Positions 1-6,212 of a stretch of 10,347 nt of DNA are shown piece by piece. The DNA is from JAJFTV01 sp964426355 (GTDB taxonomy: Bacteria; Chloroflexota; Anaerolineae; Anaerolineales; Anaerolineaceae), in assembly GCA_964426355.1 (NCBI GenBank), contig CAYRRA010000159.1, positions 1 to 10,347 of the forward strand, in the 5' to 3' direction. The notes beneath the pieces are model-generated. The model made no database searches, had not been told where the DNA came from, and saw only the letters and a program-made list of their open reading frames with translations. The position numbers were made by a program, and so were the translations under genes. Every line of letters begins with the position of its first letter. Position 1 is the first letter of the stretch.

Positions 1-2802
1 GCACAGGCATTATCTGAACATGATATAGCGGAGCAAAAGGCACAGGAATTATTTCAAAAAATGACCCCTGCGGAAAGGGTCGGACAATTATTCCTGGTTT
101 CTTTTGAAGGATCAAGCATCGATATCAACTCAAAGATTTACGACTTGATACTTAATTACCACATCGGTGGTGTGATTCTAATGTCAAAAAATAACAACTT
201 CACCGATGGCGAAAACACCATTAATAATGCATACGGATTGATCTCCGATTTACAGCAAATTGAATGGTTCAACTCATACCCGGAATCACTAGAATCAGTA
301 AAACCAAACCCGGATACCCAAAACTATATCCCCCTTTTTATTGCTATCTCACAGGAAGGCGATGGCTACCCTTATGACCAGATACTCAGTGGATTAACAC
401 CCCTCCCAAGCCAGATGGCAATCGGCGCAACCTGGTCGACTGATCTGGCAAGTGGCGTGGGTGAAATACTGGGCAGCGAGCTCTCAGCGCTTGGGATCAA
501 CCTGCTCTTTGGACCTTCCCTTGACGTTCTTGACCTGACTTTTTCGGGTGGAAATGAAGGGCTGGGAACCCGGTCATTTGGAGAAAACCCGTATTGGGTA
601 GGGAAACTCGGATCAGCTTTTATCGAGGGTGTGCACCTGGGCAGCCAGGATCAGATCTTAGTCATCGCAAAACACTTTCCTGGCAGAGGAAGCTCAGACC
701 GGAACCCGTCTCAGGAAATTGCCACGGTACGCAAATCGTATAACTTACTAGTTCAGACAGACCTGGCACCCTTTATGGCAGTTACTGGTCTGGCAAAGAG
801 CGAACAGGCTACGGCTGACGGTTTATTAACTTCACACATACGATACGAAGGTTTTCAGGGCACCATTCGGAACACCACCCGCCCCATCAGCTTTGATGCC
901 ACAGCGATGGAACAATTGTTAGCCCTTCCAGCATTCGCAAACTGGCGGCAAGATGGCGGGCTCATCGTAAGTGACAATCTCGGCAGCCAGGCGATGCGCA
1001 GCTTTTATGACCCTAACGGTGTCTTGTTCGACGCCCGCCAGATAGCTCGCAATGCAATCAATGCAGGAGCAGATTTACTATACCTGGACAATTTTGTTGC
1101 AACAGGGGATGGCGACCAATACACAACCATCATCCGAACACTCGATTTCTTCGTGCAAAAGTACATGGAAGATGAAGCCTTTGCTCAACGTGTCAACAGT
1201 TCGGTGTTGAAAATCTTAATGAAAAAGTTCACAATTTATCCTGAGTTTGAAATCTCTCAGGTTCTCACTCCCGAGGAAGAATTAGCAACAGTCAACCAAG
1301 CCAACCCGATAATATTTGATGTCGCACAGCAGAGTGTAACCTTGCTTAGCCCACGAGTTGAAGAATTTTCCAGCGTGATTCCGAATCCACCAGGGATTAA
1401 TGATCGCACAGTCTTCTTTACGGATGTGCAGTACTACAAACAATGCACCACCTGCAAAGAGGTGGAAATGATCACAACTGATGCTCTTCGAAGATCAATC
1501 GTGCGATTGTATGGACCTGAAGCTAGCGGCGATATTGCCCAATATTTACTCTCAACATTCTCTTTTGCTGATCTGAACAATTTCCTGGACGGAGTAGGTG
1601 AGAATAGCCAGGTTGTTGAAGAAGAATTGCGTGCTGCTGATTGGGTCGTGTTTGCATTCATGGATACCAACTCCAATCGTCCTGCTTCTTTTGCTTTGAA
1701 ACGCTTACTGGCTGAACAACCTGAACTGCTCACGAATAAAAATTCAATTGCATTTGCATTCAATGCACCTCATTATTTAGATTCAACCGAGATATCCAAA
1801 CTATCAGCATACTATGCGATCTATAGCAAAATCCCATCCTTCACCGAGGTCGCTTCAAGGGTACTTTTCCAGGAGATTATTCCATCCGGCGCACTTCCCA
1901 TTTCACTCCCGGCGATAGGTTATAACCTTGTATTCGCTACCTCTCCCAACCCGAACCAAACGATATCCCTCATGCTCGATACCTCTTTCCGTTCAGAAGA
2001 AGCAGCTACCTCACCATCGCCTACTGTCACAAATACAGGGGAACCAATTCCCGTTCCTTCTTTTAAAACTGGAGACACCTTACCCCTCAAAACCGGCATT
2101 ATCCTGGATCGTTATAATCATCCGGTGCCGGATGGCACAACGGTCAATTTCATCTTTACACTAGAAGGTGATCCTAGTGCCCCATATTCGATTGAAACAA
2201 AAACCAAAGACGGTGTTGCCCGTGTCGAATATCTGATTCAAAGAGAAGGCAGGCTTGTCATCACTGCAACCAGCAACGAGGCACGTAATTCGGATATCCT
2301 CTCGCTCAATATCACAAAGGATGAAGCTGCCGTGATAACGGTCATTATCCCTACACCAACCCCTACACTCACGCCGACACCCACCGAAACCCTCATCCCG
2401 CCTTCTCCCACCCCAACGGAAACACCTGTTATCATTCCACCGGAACCCAGGAAAACCTCCGGGGCGGACTGGCTGCTTTCCATGCTCATCGTTTTTGGTT
2501 GTTCAGCAGGGATTGCTTTATTTGGACGTTCTCAGGTTGACCAGCGTTGGGGTATTCGCTGGGGTTTGTTAGCTGCTTTTGGCGGGATGCTTGCCTATAC
2601 GATACTATCGTTGAATACCCCGGCAACCCGAAGCCTGGTGCAGAATACGGGTTTTACTGGCATCTTTTTCTCTTTACTGATTGGAATCGGAACCGGATGG
2701 CTCGGCGCATGGCTTTGGTATCGCGATTTGGCGCGCAGGAAAAAAAAGTTGTCTAGTGCAGCAAGGTCACCAACAGGCTCAACAACACCAAAGCCCCAGT
2801 AG
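1..2802 (+). CDS. GH3-fold surface protein with Ig-like domain and C-terminal membrane anchor (5' partial)
   Basis: The frame is open from base 1. The 20 codons before the ATG at 61 read AQALSEHDIAEQKAQELFQK, and the ELFQKMTPAERVGQLF stretch is the usual start of a GH3 barrel, so that Met is internal and the true start and any signal peptide lie before the window. Numbering from it: GH3 N-terminal barrel about 1-390, with GTRSFGENP at 169-177, KHFPGRG at 204-210 and the SDN motif with likely nucleophile D305 at 304-306. A degenerate GH3 C-terminal-like alpha/beta domain follows to about 640, then an Ig/Big-1-like beta domain about 665-757, a Pro/Thr-rich linker 764-796, three hydrophobic helices about 804-822, 833-853 and 864-887, and a basic RRKKK tail. 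GH3 enzymes of the NagZ branch hydrolyse beta-N-acetylhexosaminides, but the usual D-S-H acid/base loop is replaced here, so activity and substrate are open. The barrel is probably extracytoplasmic. The 3' end overlaps the convergent kinase gene by 50 bp. Confidence 0.88.
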   Translation, partial: AQALSEHDIAEQKAQELFQKMTPAERVGQLFLVSFEGSSIDINSKIYDLILNYHIGGVILMSKNNNFTDGENTINNAYGLISDLQQIEWFNSYPESLESVKPNPDTQNYIPLFIAISQEGDGYPYDQILSGLTPLPSQMAIGATWSTDLASGVGEILGSELSALGINLLFGPSLDVLDLTFSGGNEGLGTRSFGENPYWVGKLGSAFIEGVHLGSQDQILVIAKHFPGRGSSDRNPSQEIATVRKSYNLLVQTDLAPFMAVTGLAKSEQATADGLLTSHIRYEGFQGTIRNTTRPISFDATAMEQLLALPAFANWRQDGGLIVSDNLGSQAMRSFYDPNGVLFDARQIARNAINAGADLLYLDNFVATGDGDQYTTIIRTLDFFVQKYMEDEAFAQRVNSSVLKILMKKFTIYPEFEISQVLTPEEELATVNQANPIIFDVAQQSVTLLSPRVEEFSSVIPNPPGINDRTVFFTDVQYYKQCTTCKEVEMITTDALRRSIVRLYGPEASGDIAQYLLSTFSFADLNNFLDGVGENSQVVEEELRAADWVVFAFMDTNSNRPASFALKRLLAEQPELLTNKNSIAFAFNAPHYLDSTEISKLSAYYAIYSKIPSFTEVASRVLFQEIIPSGALPISLPAIGYNLVFATSPNPNQTISLMLDTSFRSEEAATSPSPTVTNTGEPIPVPSFKTGDTLPLKTGIILDRYNHPVPDGTTVNFIFTLEGDPSAPYSIETKTKDGVARVEYLIQREGRLVITATSNEARNSDILSLNITKDEAAVITVIIPTPTPTLTPTPTETLIPPSPTPTETPVIIPPEPRKTSGADWLLSMLIVFGCSAGIALFGRSQVDQRWGIRWGLLAAFGGMLAYTILSLNTPATRSLVQNTGFTGIFFSLLIGIGTGWLGAWLWYRDLARRKKKLSSAARSPTGSTTPKPQ

Positions 2803-3736
2803 AAATGAGCAGAACCAAATCATGTCCGGTGCGGAAGATTTCTCTAACCCCACCATTGCGGGATATATTCTGAAGCACAATGGGTCTATCCCCTAACAAA
2901 ACTTTTCGAAACGCCTCCACCGTGTCAGGTCTATCGTCGGGGTGGAGGTTCATCGCATACAAAATGGCGCGTTCTGTTCTCGCCCCAATCGTTTCATTGA
3001 TCTGACGTGGAGGGATCAGGCTTTCCGGATTAAGGAATCTCTCCCGCGCATCCACTGGCGCTTGATTGGTCAACAAATGATACAGCGTTGCACCCAGTGA
3101 GAATATATCACTGCGCACATCGGTATGTCCCGCATCTCCACCGAACTGCTCTAATGGTGTATAAATGGCTGTTCCCTGTCCCTGCAAGATGGTAACTGTC
3201 ACTTCACCTTTTGCAAGCAGTTTGACCAGACCAAAATCAACCAGTTTTAACAAACCGCTTGGTGTCAATTTCACATTGCTCGGTTTGATATCGCGATGTA
3301 GAATCGGAGGGTCTTGTGTATGCATATATTGGAGCGCATTCAAAATCTGGTTTGCCCAATCCAACACATCTTCCTCAGGGATAAACCTGGATTGCTGACG
3401 CGCTTCAATCATCAGGGTCCGCAAATCCTTCCCCGGTACAAAATCCATCACAAGATAATCGTGGTTTTCAATCGAAAAGAAATCAGACACCTTGGGCAAA
3501 TTGGGATGATCCAACCGCGCCAGTACGGTTGCTTCCCGAAAAAATTGGTCACGTGCTTCTTGCAATAAATCAGTCTCTAAGGAAAGGTCATGTGCCACTT
3601 CCTTAACCGCACATTGGCGCCCTTCCAGGCGCAAATCATTTGCCAGGTAGATATTTCCCATACCCCCTTGCCCAATTATTCTTACCACCTGGTATCGTTC
3701 GCGTAAAATTTCCCCAGCCTTAAGTGGTACCGGCAT
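2753..3736 (-). CDS. Tail-anchored Ser/Thr protein kinase (PknB-like)
   Basis: This is a complete Hanks-type kinase domain, expected to phosphorylate Ser/Thr on cytoplasmic partners. Visible motifs are the glycine loop GQGGMG (22-27), catalytic Lys in CAVKEV (K45), alpha-C Glu in FREAT (E68), HRDIKPSN (147-154, catalytic D149), DFG (167-169), activation-segment end YTPLEQ (192-197), SDIFSLG (209-215) and the late Arg in DDRP (R269). One hydrophobic helix at about 306-326 leaves a single residue behind it, so the kinase is tail-anchored with no extracytoplasmic sensor. At 327 residues it is much shorter than PASTA-type PknB (roughly 600). ATG at 3736 gives the standard N-terminus before ERYQVVRIIGQGGMG. 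A Shine-Dalgarno-like AGGAG lies 14 nt upstream, which is long. It is divergent from the FHA regulator gene, a plausible target, and convergent with the GH3 gene. All catalytic residues are present, so it is probably active. Confidence 0.94.
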   Translation of the reverse strand: MPVPLKAGEILRERYQVVRIIGQGGMGNIYLANDLRLEGRQCAVKEVAHDLSLETDLLQEARDQFFREATVLARLDHPNLPKVSDFFSIENHDYLVMDFVPGKDLRTLMIEARQQSRFIPEEDVLDWANQILNALQYMHTQDPPILHRDIKPSNVKLTPSGLLKLVDFGLVKLLAKGEVTVTILQGQGTAIYTPLEQFGGDAGHTDVRSDIFSLGATLYHLLTNQAPVDARERFLNPESLIPPRQINETIGARTERAILYAMNLHPDDRPDTVEAFRKVLLGDRPIVLQNISRNGGVREIFRTGHDLVLLISTGALVLLSLLVTLLH

Positions 3737-3845
3737 CCCAGATCATTATCTCCTCTTCCTTTTGAACAACAGAGCTCTTTTCGGCGTTTCCCTGCTGTTC
3801 CTCAGGTGCTCGTCCAAACAACCTCACCCTGTTTTGTTGCTTCAT
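3720..3845 (-). CDS. Possible 41-residue small ORF overlapping the kinase start
   Basis: A 41-codon frame starts at ATG (3845), reads MKQQNRVRLFGRAPEEQQ and ends IMIWDAGTT, with TAA at 3720-3722. It overlaps the first 17 bases of the kinase gene in another frame. An internal ATG at 3746 is 4 nt downstream of AGGAG, better spaced than the kinase ATG, so ribosomes could enter here and couple translation to the kinase. The peptide is hydrophilic and charged, has no membrane segment, and matches no family I recognise. No convincing ribosome binding site precedes the first ATG. It may be a small coupled leader peptide, the remnant of a longer upstream gene, or chance. Confidence 0.28.
   Translation of the reverse strand: MKQQNRVRLFGRAPEEQQGNAEKSSVVQKEEEIMIWDAGTT
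3751..3755 (-). promoter_or_regulatory. Shine-Dalgarno-like site (AGGAG) ahead of the kinase
   Basis: The reverse complement reads AGGAG. It is 14 nt from the kinase ATG (3736) and 4 nt from an out-of-frame ATG (3746) that ends just inside the kinase gene. The long spacing suggests either weak direct initiation or initiation on the small frame followed by coupling. Confidence 0.5.
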
Positions 3846-3877
3846 TCAAACTTGGATGAACATCGCAATGGTTTATC

Positions 3878-3906
3878 TAAACAATTCTACTTTGGTATAT
3901 TATAAT
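3878..3906 (+). promoter_or_regulatory. Candidate promoter for the FHA regulator (TAAACA-17-TATAAT)
   Basis: TATAAT at 3901-3906 is preceded, after 17 bp, by TAAACA (four of six to the -35 consensus). A second option overlaps it: TGG-TATATT at 3893-3901 is an extended -10 form. Predicted start is near 3913, giving a leader of about 27 nt. Confidence 0.55.
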
Positions 3907-3928
3907 CGCAACCAGGATATAACGTGAA
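3899..3928 (-). promoter_or_regulatory. Candidate promoter for the kinase (TTCACG-18-TATAAT)
   Basis: On the minus strand a perfect TATAAT (3904 down to 3899) lies 18 bp from TTCACG (3928-3923), which matches the -35 consensus at four of six bases. Predicted transcription starts near 3892, leaving a leader of about 155 nt that contains the small ORF. It overlaps the -10 of the opposite promoter, so the two may compete for polymerase. Confidence 0.45.
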
Positions 3929-3939
3929 CGGAGGAAAAT

Positions 3940-4596
3940 ATGAATGGGGATGATTTACCGGTCATCATTGGACAGGCTGGACCTTTGAATGGACAACGTT
4001 GGGTGATTGAAGCTTCAATCTCCATTGGTCGTGACTCAGAATGTGATATCGTGATCCCTGACAGGCAGGTTTCAAGATATCATACACGCATCTCCAACCA
4101 AAATGGAACCGTCACGCTTGAGGACCTTGCCAGCAAAAATGGCACATTCTGCAACGGTCAGTCAGTTCATGACCCCATTTTTCTTCAAGATGGGGATGTC
4201 ATCCAAATCGCTATGATTCAGCATTTTGTGTTCCTCAGTTCCGATTCCACGATGCCGTTGGACATAGAAGCACAGAACCCGCAAGTATTACGCAGAGGAC
4301 TAACATTGGAAAAACGCTCTCGCAGGGTCTGGATTGACCAAATCGAAATGCTCCCTCCTCTTTCTCTTCCGCAATTCCGATTGCTTGAGATTCTCTATGA
4401 ATCCGAAGGTAAGGTGGTCTCTCGGCAAGACCTCATTTTAGGGATCTGGGGCGAAGAAGAAGCCATAGCCATCTCTGAGCAGGCATTGGATGCACTGGTA
4501 CGCCGTCTGCGCGACCGTATCGCAGCCATCGATCCCGATCATTCTTATATCAACACCATTCGAGGTCACGGTTTACGCCTGGACAACCCGGCGTGA
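3940..4596 (+). CDS. FHA domain / winged-helix transcriptional regulator
   Basis: The protein joins a phospho-threonine reader to a DNA-binding domain. The FHA domain spans about 8-100, with GRDSECDIVIPD from 30, the phosphopeptide-binding S45-R46-x-H48 in VSRYH, and SKNGTFCNG (65-73). An OmpR/PhoB-type winged helix (Trans_reg_C) spans about 118-215, with LPQFRLLEILYESEGKVVSR (143-162), a recognition helix about 179-194 and the wing YINTIRGHGLRL (203-214). There is no receiver domain and no BTAD. In Mycobacterium EmbR the order is reversed (winged helix, BTAD, FHA) and binding depends on phosphorylation by PknH, so a similar kinase-read mechanism is inferred here. ATG at 3940 has GGAGG 5 nt upstream. 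The gene is divergent from a membrane-anchored Ser/Thr kinase, its likeliest partner, and may regulate the shared intergenic region. It is probably soluble and cytoplasmic. DNA targets are unknown. Confidence 0.93.
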   Translation: MNGDDLPVIIGQAGPLNGQRWVIEASISIGRDSECDIVIPDRQVSRYHTRISNQNGTVTLEDLASKNGTFCNGQSVHDPIFLQDGDVIQIAMIQHFVFLSSDSTMPLDIEAQNPQVLRRGLTLEKRSRRVWIDQIEMLPPLSLPQFRLLEILYESEGKVVSRQDLILGIWGEEEAIAISEQALDALVRRLRDRIAAIDPDHSYINTIRGHGLRLDNPA

Positions 4597-4702
4597 GTAA
4601 GCAGGGATTGCACTAAAAGACAGGGTGACTTCTCCCAGTAAACTTAAATGCTTGTGTGGGTCTCTGGCGCGAGCTTTGAAACGGCAAGAAAACGCTTTTT
4701 GC

Positions 4703-4741
4703 AAGAAAAAAGAAAACGAGACTGCCTTATTAGACAGTCTC
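4703..4741 (-). terminator. Intrinsic terminator after the CpXC gene
   Basis: A perfect 7-bp stem GAGACTG/CAGTCTC (4718-4724 with 4735-4741) with a 10-nt loop is followed on the minus strand by GTTTTCTTTTTTC. This is a good U-tract, 57 nt past the CpXC stop. Read on the plus strand the tail is ATTATTCTCTTC, so it may weakly stop the FHA transcript too. Confidence 0.75.
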
Positions 4742-4797
4742 ATTATTCTCTTCATCCCTGCCGGATAGCAGCCGGAAACAAAATGATTGCGGAAGGG

Positions 4798-6150
4798 TTA
4801 TTTCGCCAGATTCATTCGCATGGTCTGTTTCAACACCAACCGGTTGATCTGCTGTAATCGTTCTATCAGTTCAGGCGGCTGCCCACCCTGTTGTTCACTT
4901 TGCATAACAACGTTATTCAATACCTGAACAAATTCAGGTGTCAAAAGCTCAGAATGTTCCTGCAAAAACGCTTGTAACTGCGCATCATCCTCAAAACCAA
5001 GCATTTTCTCGATCAGTTGAATCTCTGCCGGGGGAGCAGAAGCCGCATCAATCACCGCGGCTACTTTTTGCAGTTTCTCCATGCGAACCTGGTCATTTGC
5101 ACGTTTTGCAGATTCCAGCTCGGTGCGTACAACCTCAACAAAATATTCATCCAGTTGAGGTAACTTCTTCTGCATCTCGGCTTCAACATCCTCTGCGGCA
5201 ATAATTTCCGACAGAACCTTGCGTGCATTTTCCATTTCAGCCTGTATTGCCTGGTCCATTTCGCGCGTCATGTTCAATAACTTCTCGCGGACTTCCATCA
5301 GGTGGGTTTGTTCTTCACCACTGCTGGCATCAATCCGATTCGTCAGGATTTCAAAGAAATTATAATCAAGCCCCTGGCGTGCCAGGCTGACCAGCATGGC
5401 GATTCCGGTATCTGAGCTGGTGTTCACAATCAAGTCAAGCAATTTTTCTCGCGTCAATCCATTCTTGCTGGCTTCTTGCAGTGCCTTGATTGCATTGTTA
5501 ATCTCAATCGTCTTTTCTTCTAGCTCTTTACCCACCTTTGTGTTTTCCACGAGCAATTTTTGTAATGCTGCAAGTTTATTCGTTCCCTCCTGATCACCCT
5601 GGTTCATCGTCAATTGGATCAAGCGAGATAATAACTGGAAAAACTCCTCATCAATCTGTGCTTCTTCCTGAGAGATGATTTCCAAAACCGAATCAGGCGA
5701 AGCTAAGACCAGGCGTTCAATCAATTTCGCTTTCTTCTGTTGAGTATCGAGCATTTCTTTGGTAACACCATCCGCCTCAAGAATTTTCTCAATCATGGTC
5801 TGCATAGTGAACATCGTTTGAGGCTTGAACAAATACCCTTTTCGTTTTTCTTGGGGTAATTTTTCCAGGACTTGTTTGATTAACGGACCAATCCGTTTTT
5901 CTTGTTCGTTTACCGGTAGTCCTAATTCCGGTGGGAAATAGGTCAACAACAATTCTTTATCAGGATCATGATAAACAATCGGGGTGCTCAGATTTCCTTC
6001 ATATCCACAATTTGGGCACTGAATGAAATTAACCGCCCCGCTCAACAACTTTTGTTTGGCGCGTGGATCAATGTTTTGATCAAATAACTGTTCAATTTCA
6101 GCAATAACAGGCTGACGACATCTTGGGCAATTGGTTTGTGTTCTTGGCAT
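4798..6150 (-). CDS. CpXC-domain zinc-ribbon protein with long helical C-terminal extension
   Basis: The N-terminus has two CPxC knuckles, C8-PR-C11 and C45-PN-C48, about 33 residues apart, which is the signature of the CpXC family (probable zinc or other metal binding). The stretch to about 130, including FIQCPNCGYEG and YHDPDKELLLTYFP, also fits that domain. From about 140 to 450 the sequence is charged and almost certainly helical, rich in Glu, Gln, Leu and Lys, with no membrane segment or signal peptide. Several parts look capable of coiled-coil pairing, for example around the EEKTIEINNAIKAL stretch. The function of CpXC proteins is not established, and I can assign none here. A cytoplasmic scaffold or sensor is only a guess. 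ATG at 6150 is preceded by a weak GGTGA, and no better start was seen. It follows the histidine kinase by 62 bp, has its own promoter candidate, and ends at a good terminator. Confidence 0.85.
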   Translation of the reverse strand: MPRTQTNCPRCRQPVIAEIEQLFDQNIDPRAKQKLLSGAVNFIQCPNCGYEGNLSTPIVYHDPDKELLLTYFPPELGLPVNEQEKRIGPLIKQVLEKLPQEKRKGYLFKPQTMFTMQTMIEKILEADGVTKEMLDTQQKKAKLIERLVLASPDSVLEIISQEEAQIDEEFFQLLSRLIQLTMNQGDQEGTNKLAALQKLLVENTKVGKELEEKTIEINNAIKALQEASKNGLTREKLLDLIVNTSSDTGIAMLVSLARQGLDYNFFEILTNRIDASSGEEQTHLMEVREKLLNMTREMDQAIQAEMENARKVLSEIIAAEDVEAEMQKKLPQLDEYFVEVVRTELESAKRANDQVRMEKLQKVAAVIDAASAPPAEIQLIEKMLGFEDDAQLQAFLQEHSELLTPEFVQVLNNVVMQSEQQGGQPPELIERLQQINRLVLKQTMRMNLAK

Positions 6151-6186
6151 TCTTCACCACTCATCCATTTCAATTAAAGATAAAAA

Positions 6187-6195
6187 ATTATACCA
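6187..6195 (-). promoter_or_regulatory. Extended -10 promoter candidate for the CpXC gene
   Basis: The minus strand reads TGG-TATAAT (6195 down to 6187), a perfect -10 hexamer with the extended TGn element. The -35 region is poor. Predicted start is near 6180, giving a leader of about 30 nt. The site is in the gap after the histidine kinase, so the CpXC gene can be transcribed independently of it. Confidence 0.6.
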
Positions 6196-6212
6196 TTTAT
6201 ATTGCGCTTGGA

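Noticed and set aside
1434..1763. Minus-strand open frame of 109 codons inside the GH3 gene
   Set aside because: It lies wholly within a well-supported coding frame, its composition looks random, and no domain or start signal is seen.
2238..2489. Minus-strand open frame of 83 codons opposite the GH3 linker, rich in Gly-Val repeats
   Set aside because: It is the antisense image of the Pro/Thr-rich linker codons. The Val-Gly repeat pattern follows from that low complexity, and there is no ribosome site.
3720..3746. Kinase gene truncated by a frameshift at its start
   Set aside because: The kinase N-terminus from 3736 already has the standard length before the glycine loop, so no missing domain needs to be explained. 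The upstream frame is treated as a possible separate small ORF instead.
4684..4702. Weak hairpin GCAAGAA/TTTTTGC after the FHA gene, as a plus-strand terminator
   Set aside because: The stem is A/T-rich with a G-T pair and is followed by an A-rich tract rather than T, so it is not a convincing terminator for the plus strand.
4648..4857. Plus-strand 69-codon frame between the FHA and CpXC genes
   Set aside because: It runs through the terminator hairpin and into the antisense of the CpXC 3' end, with no ribosome site and no recognisable composition.
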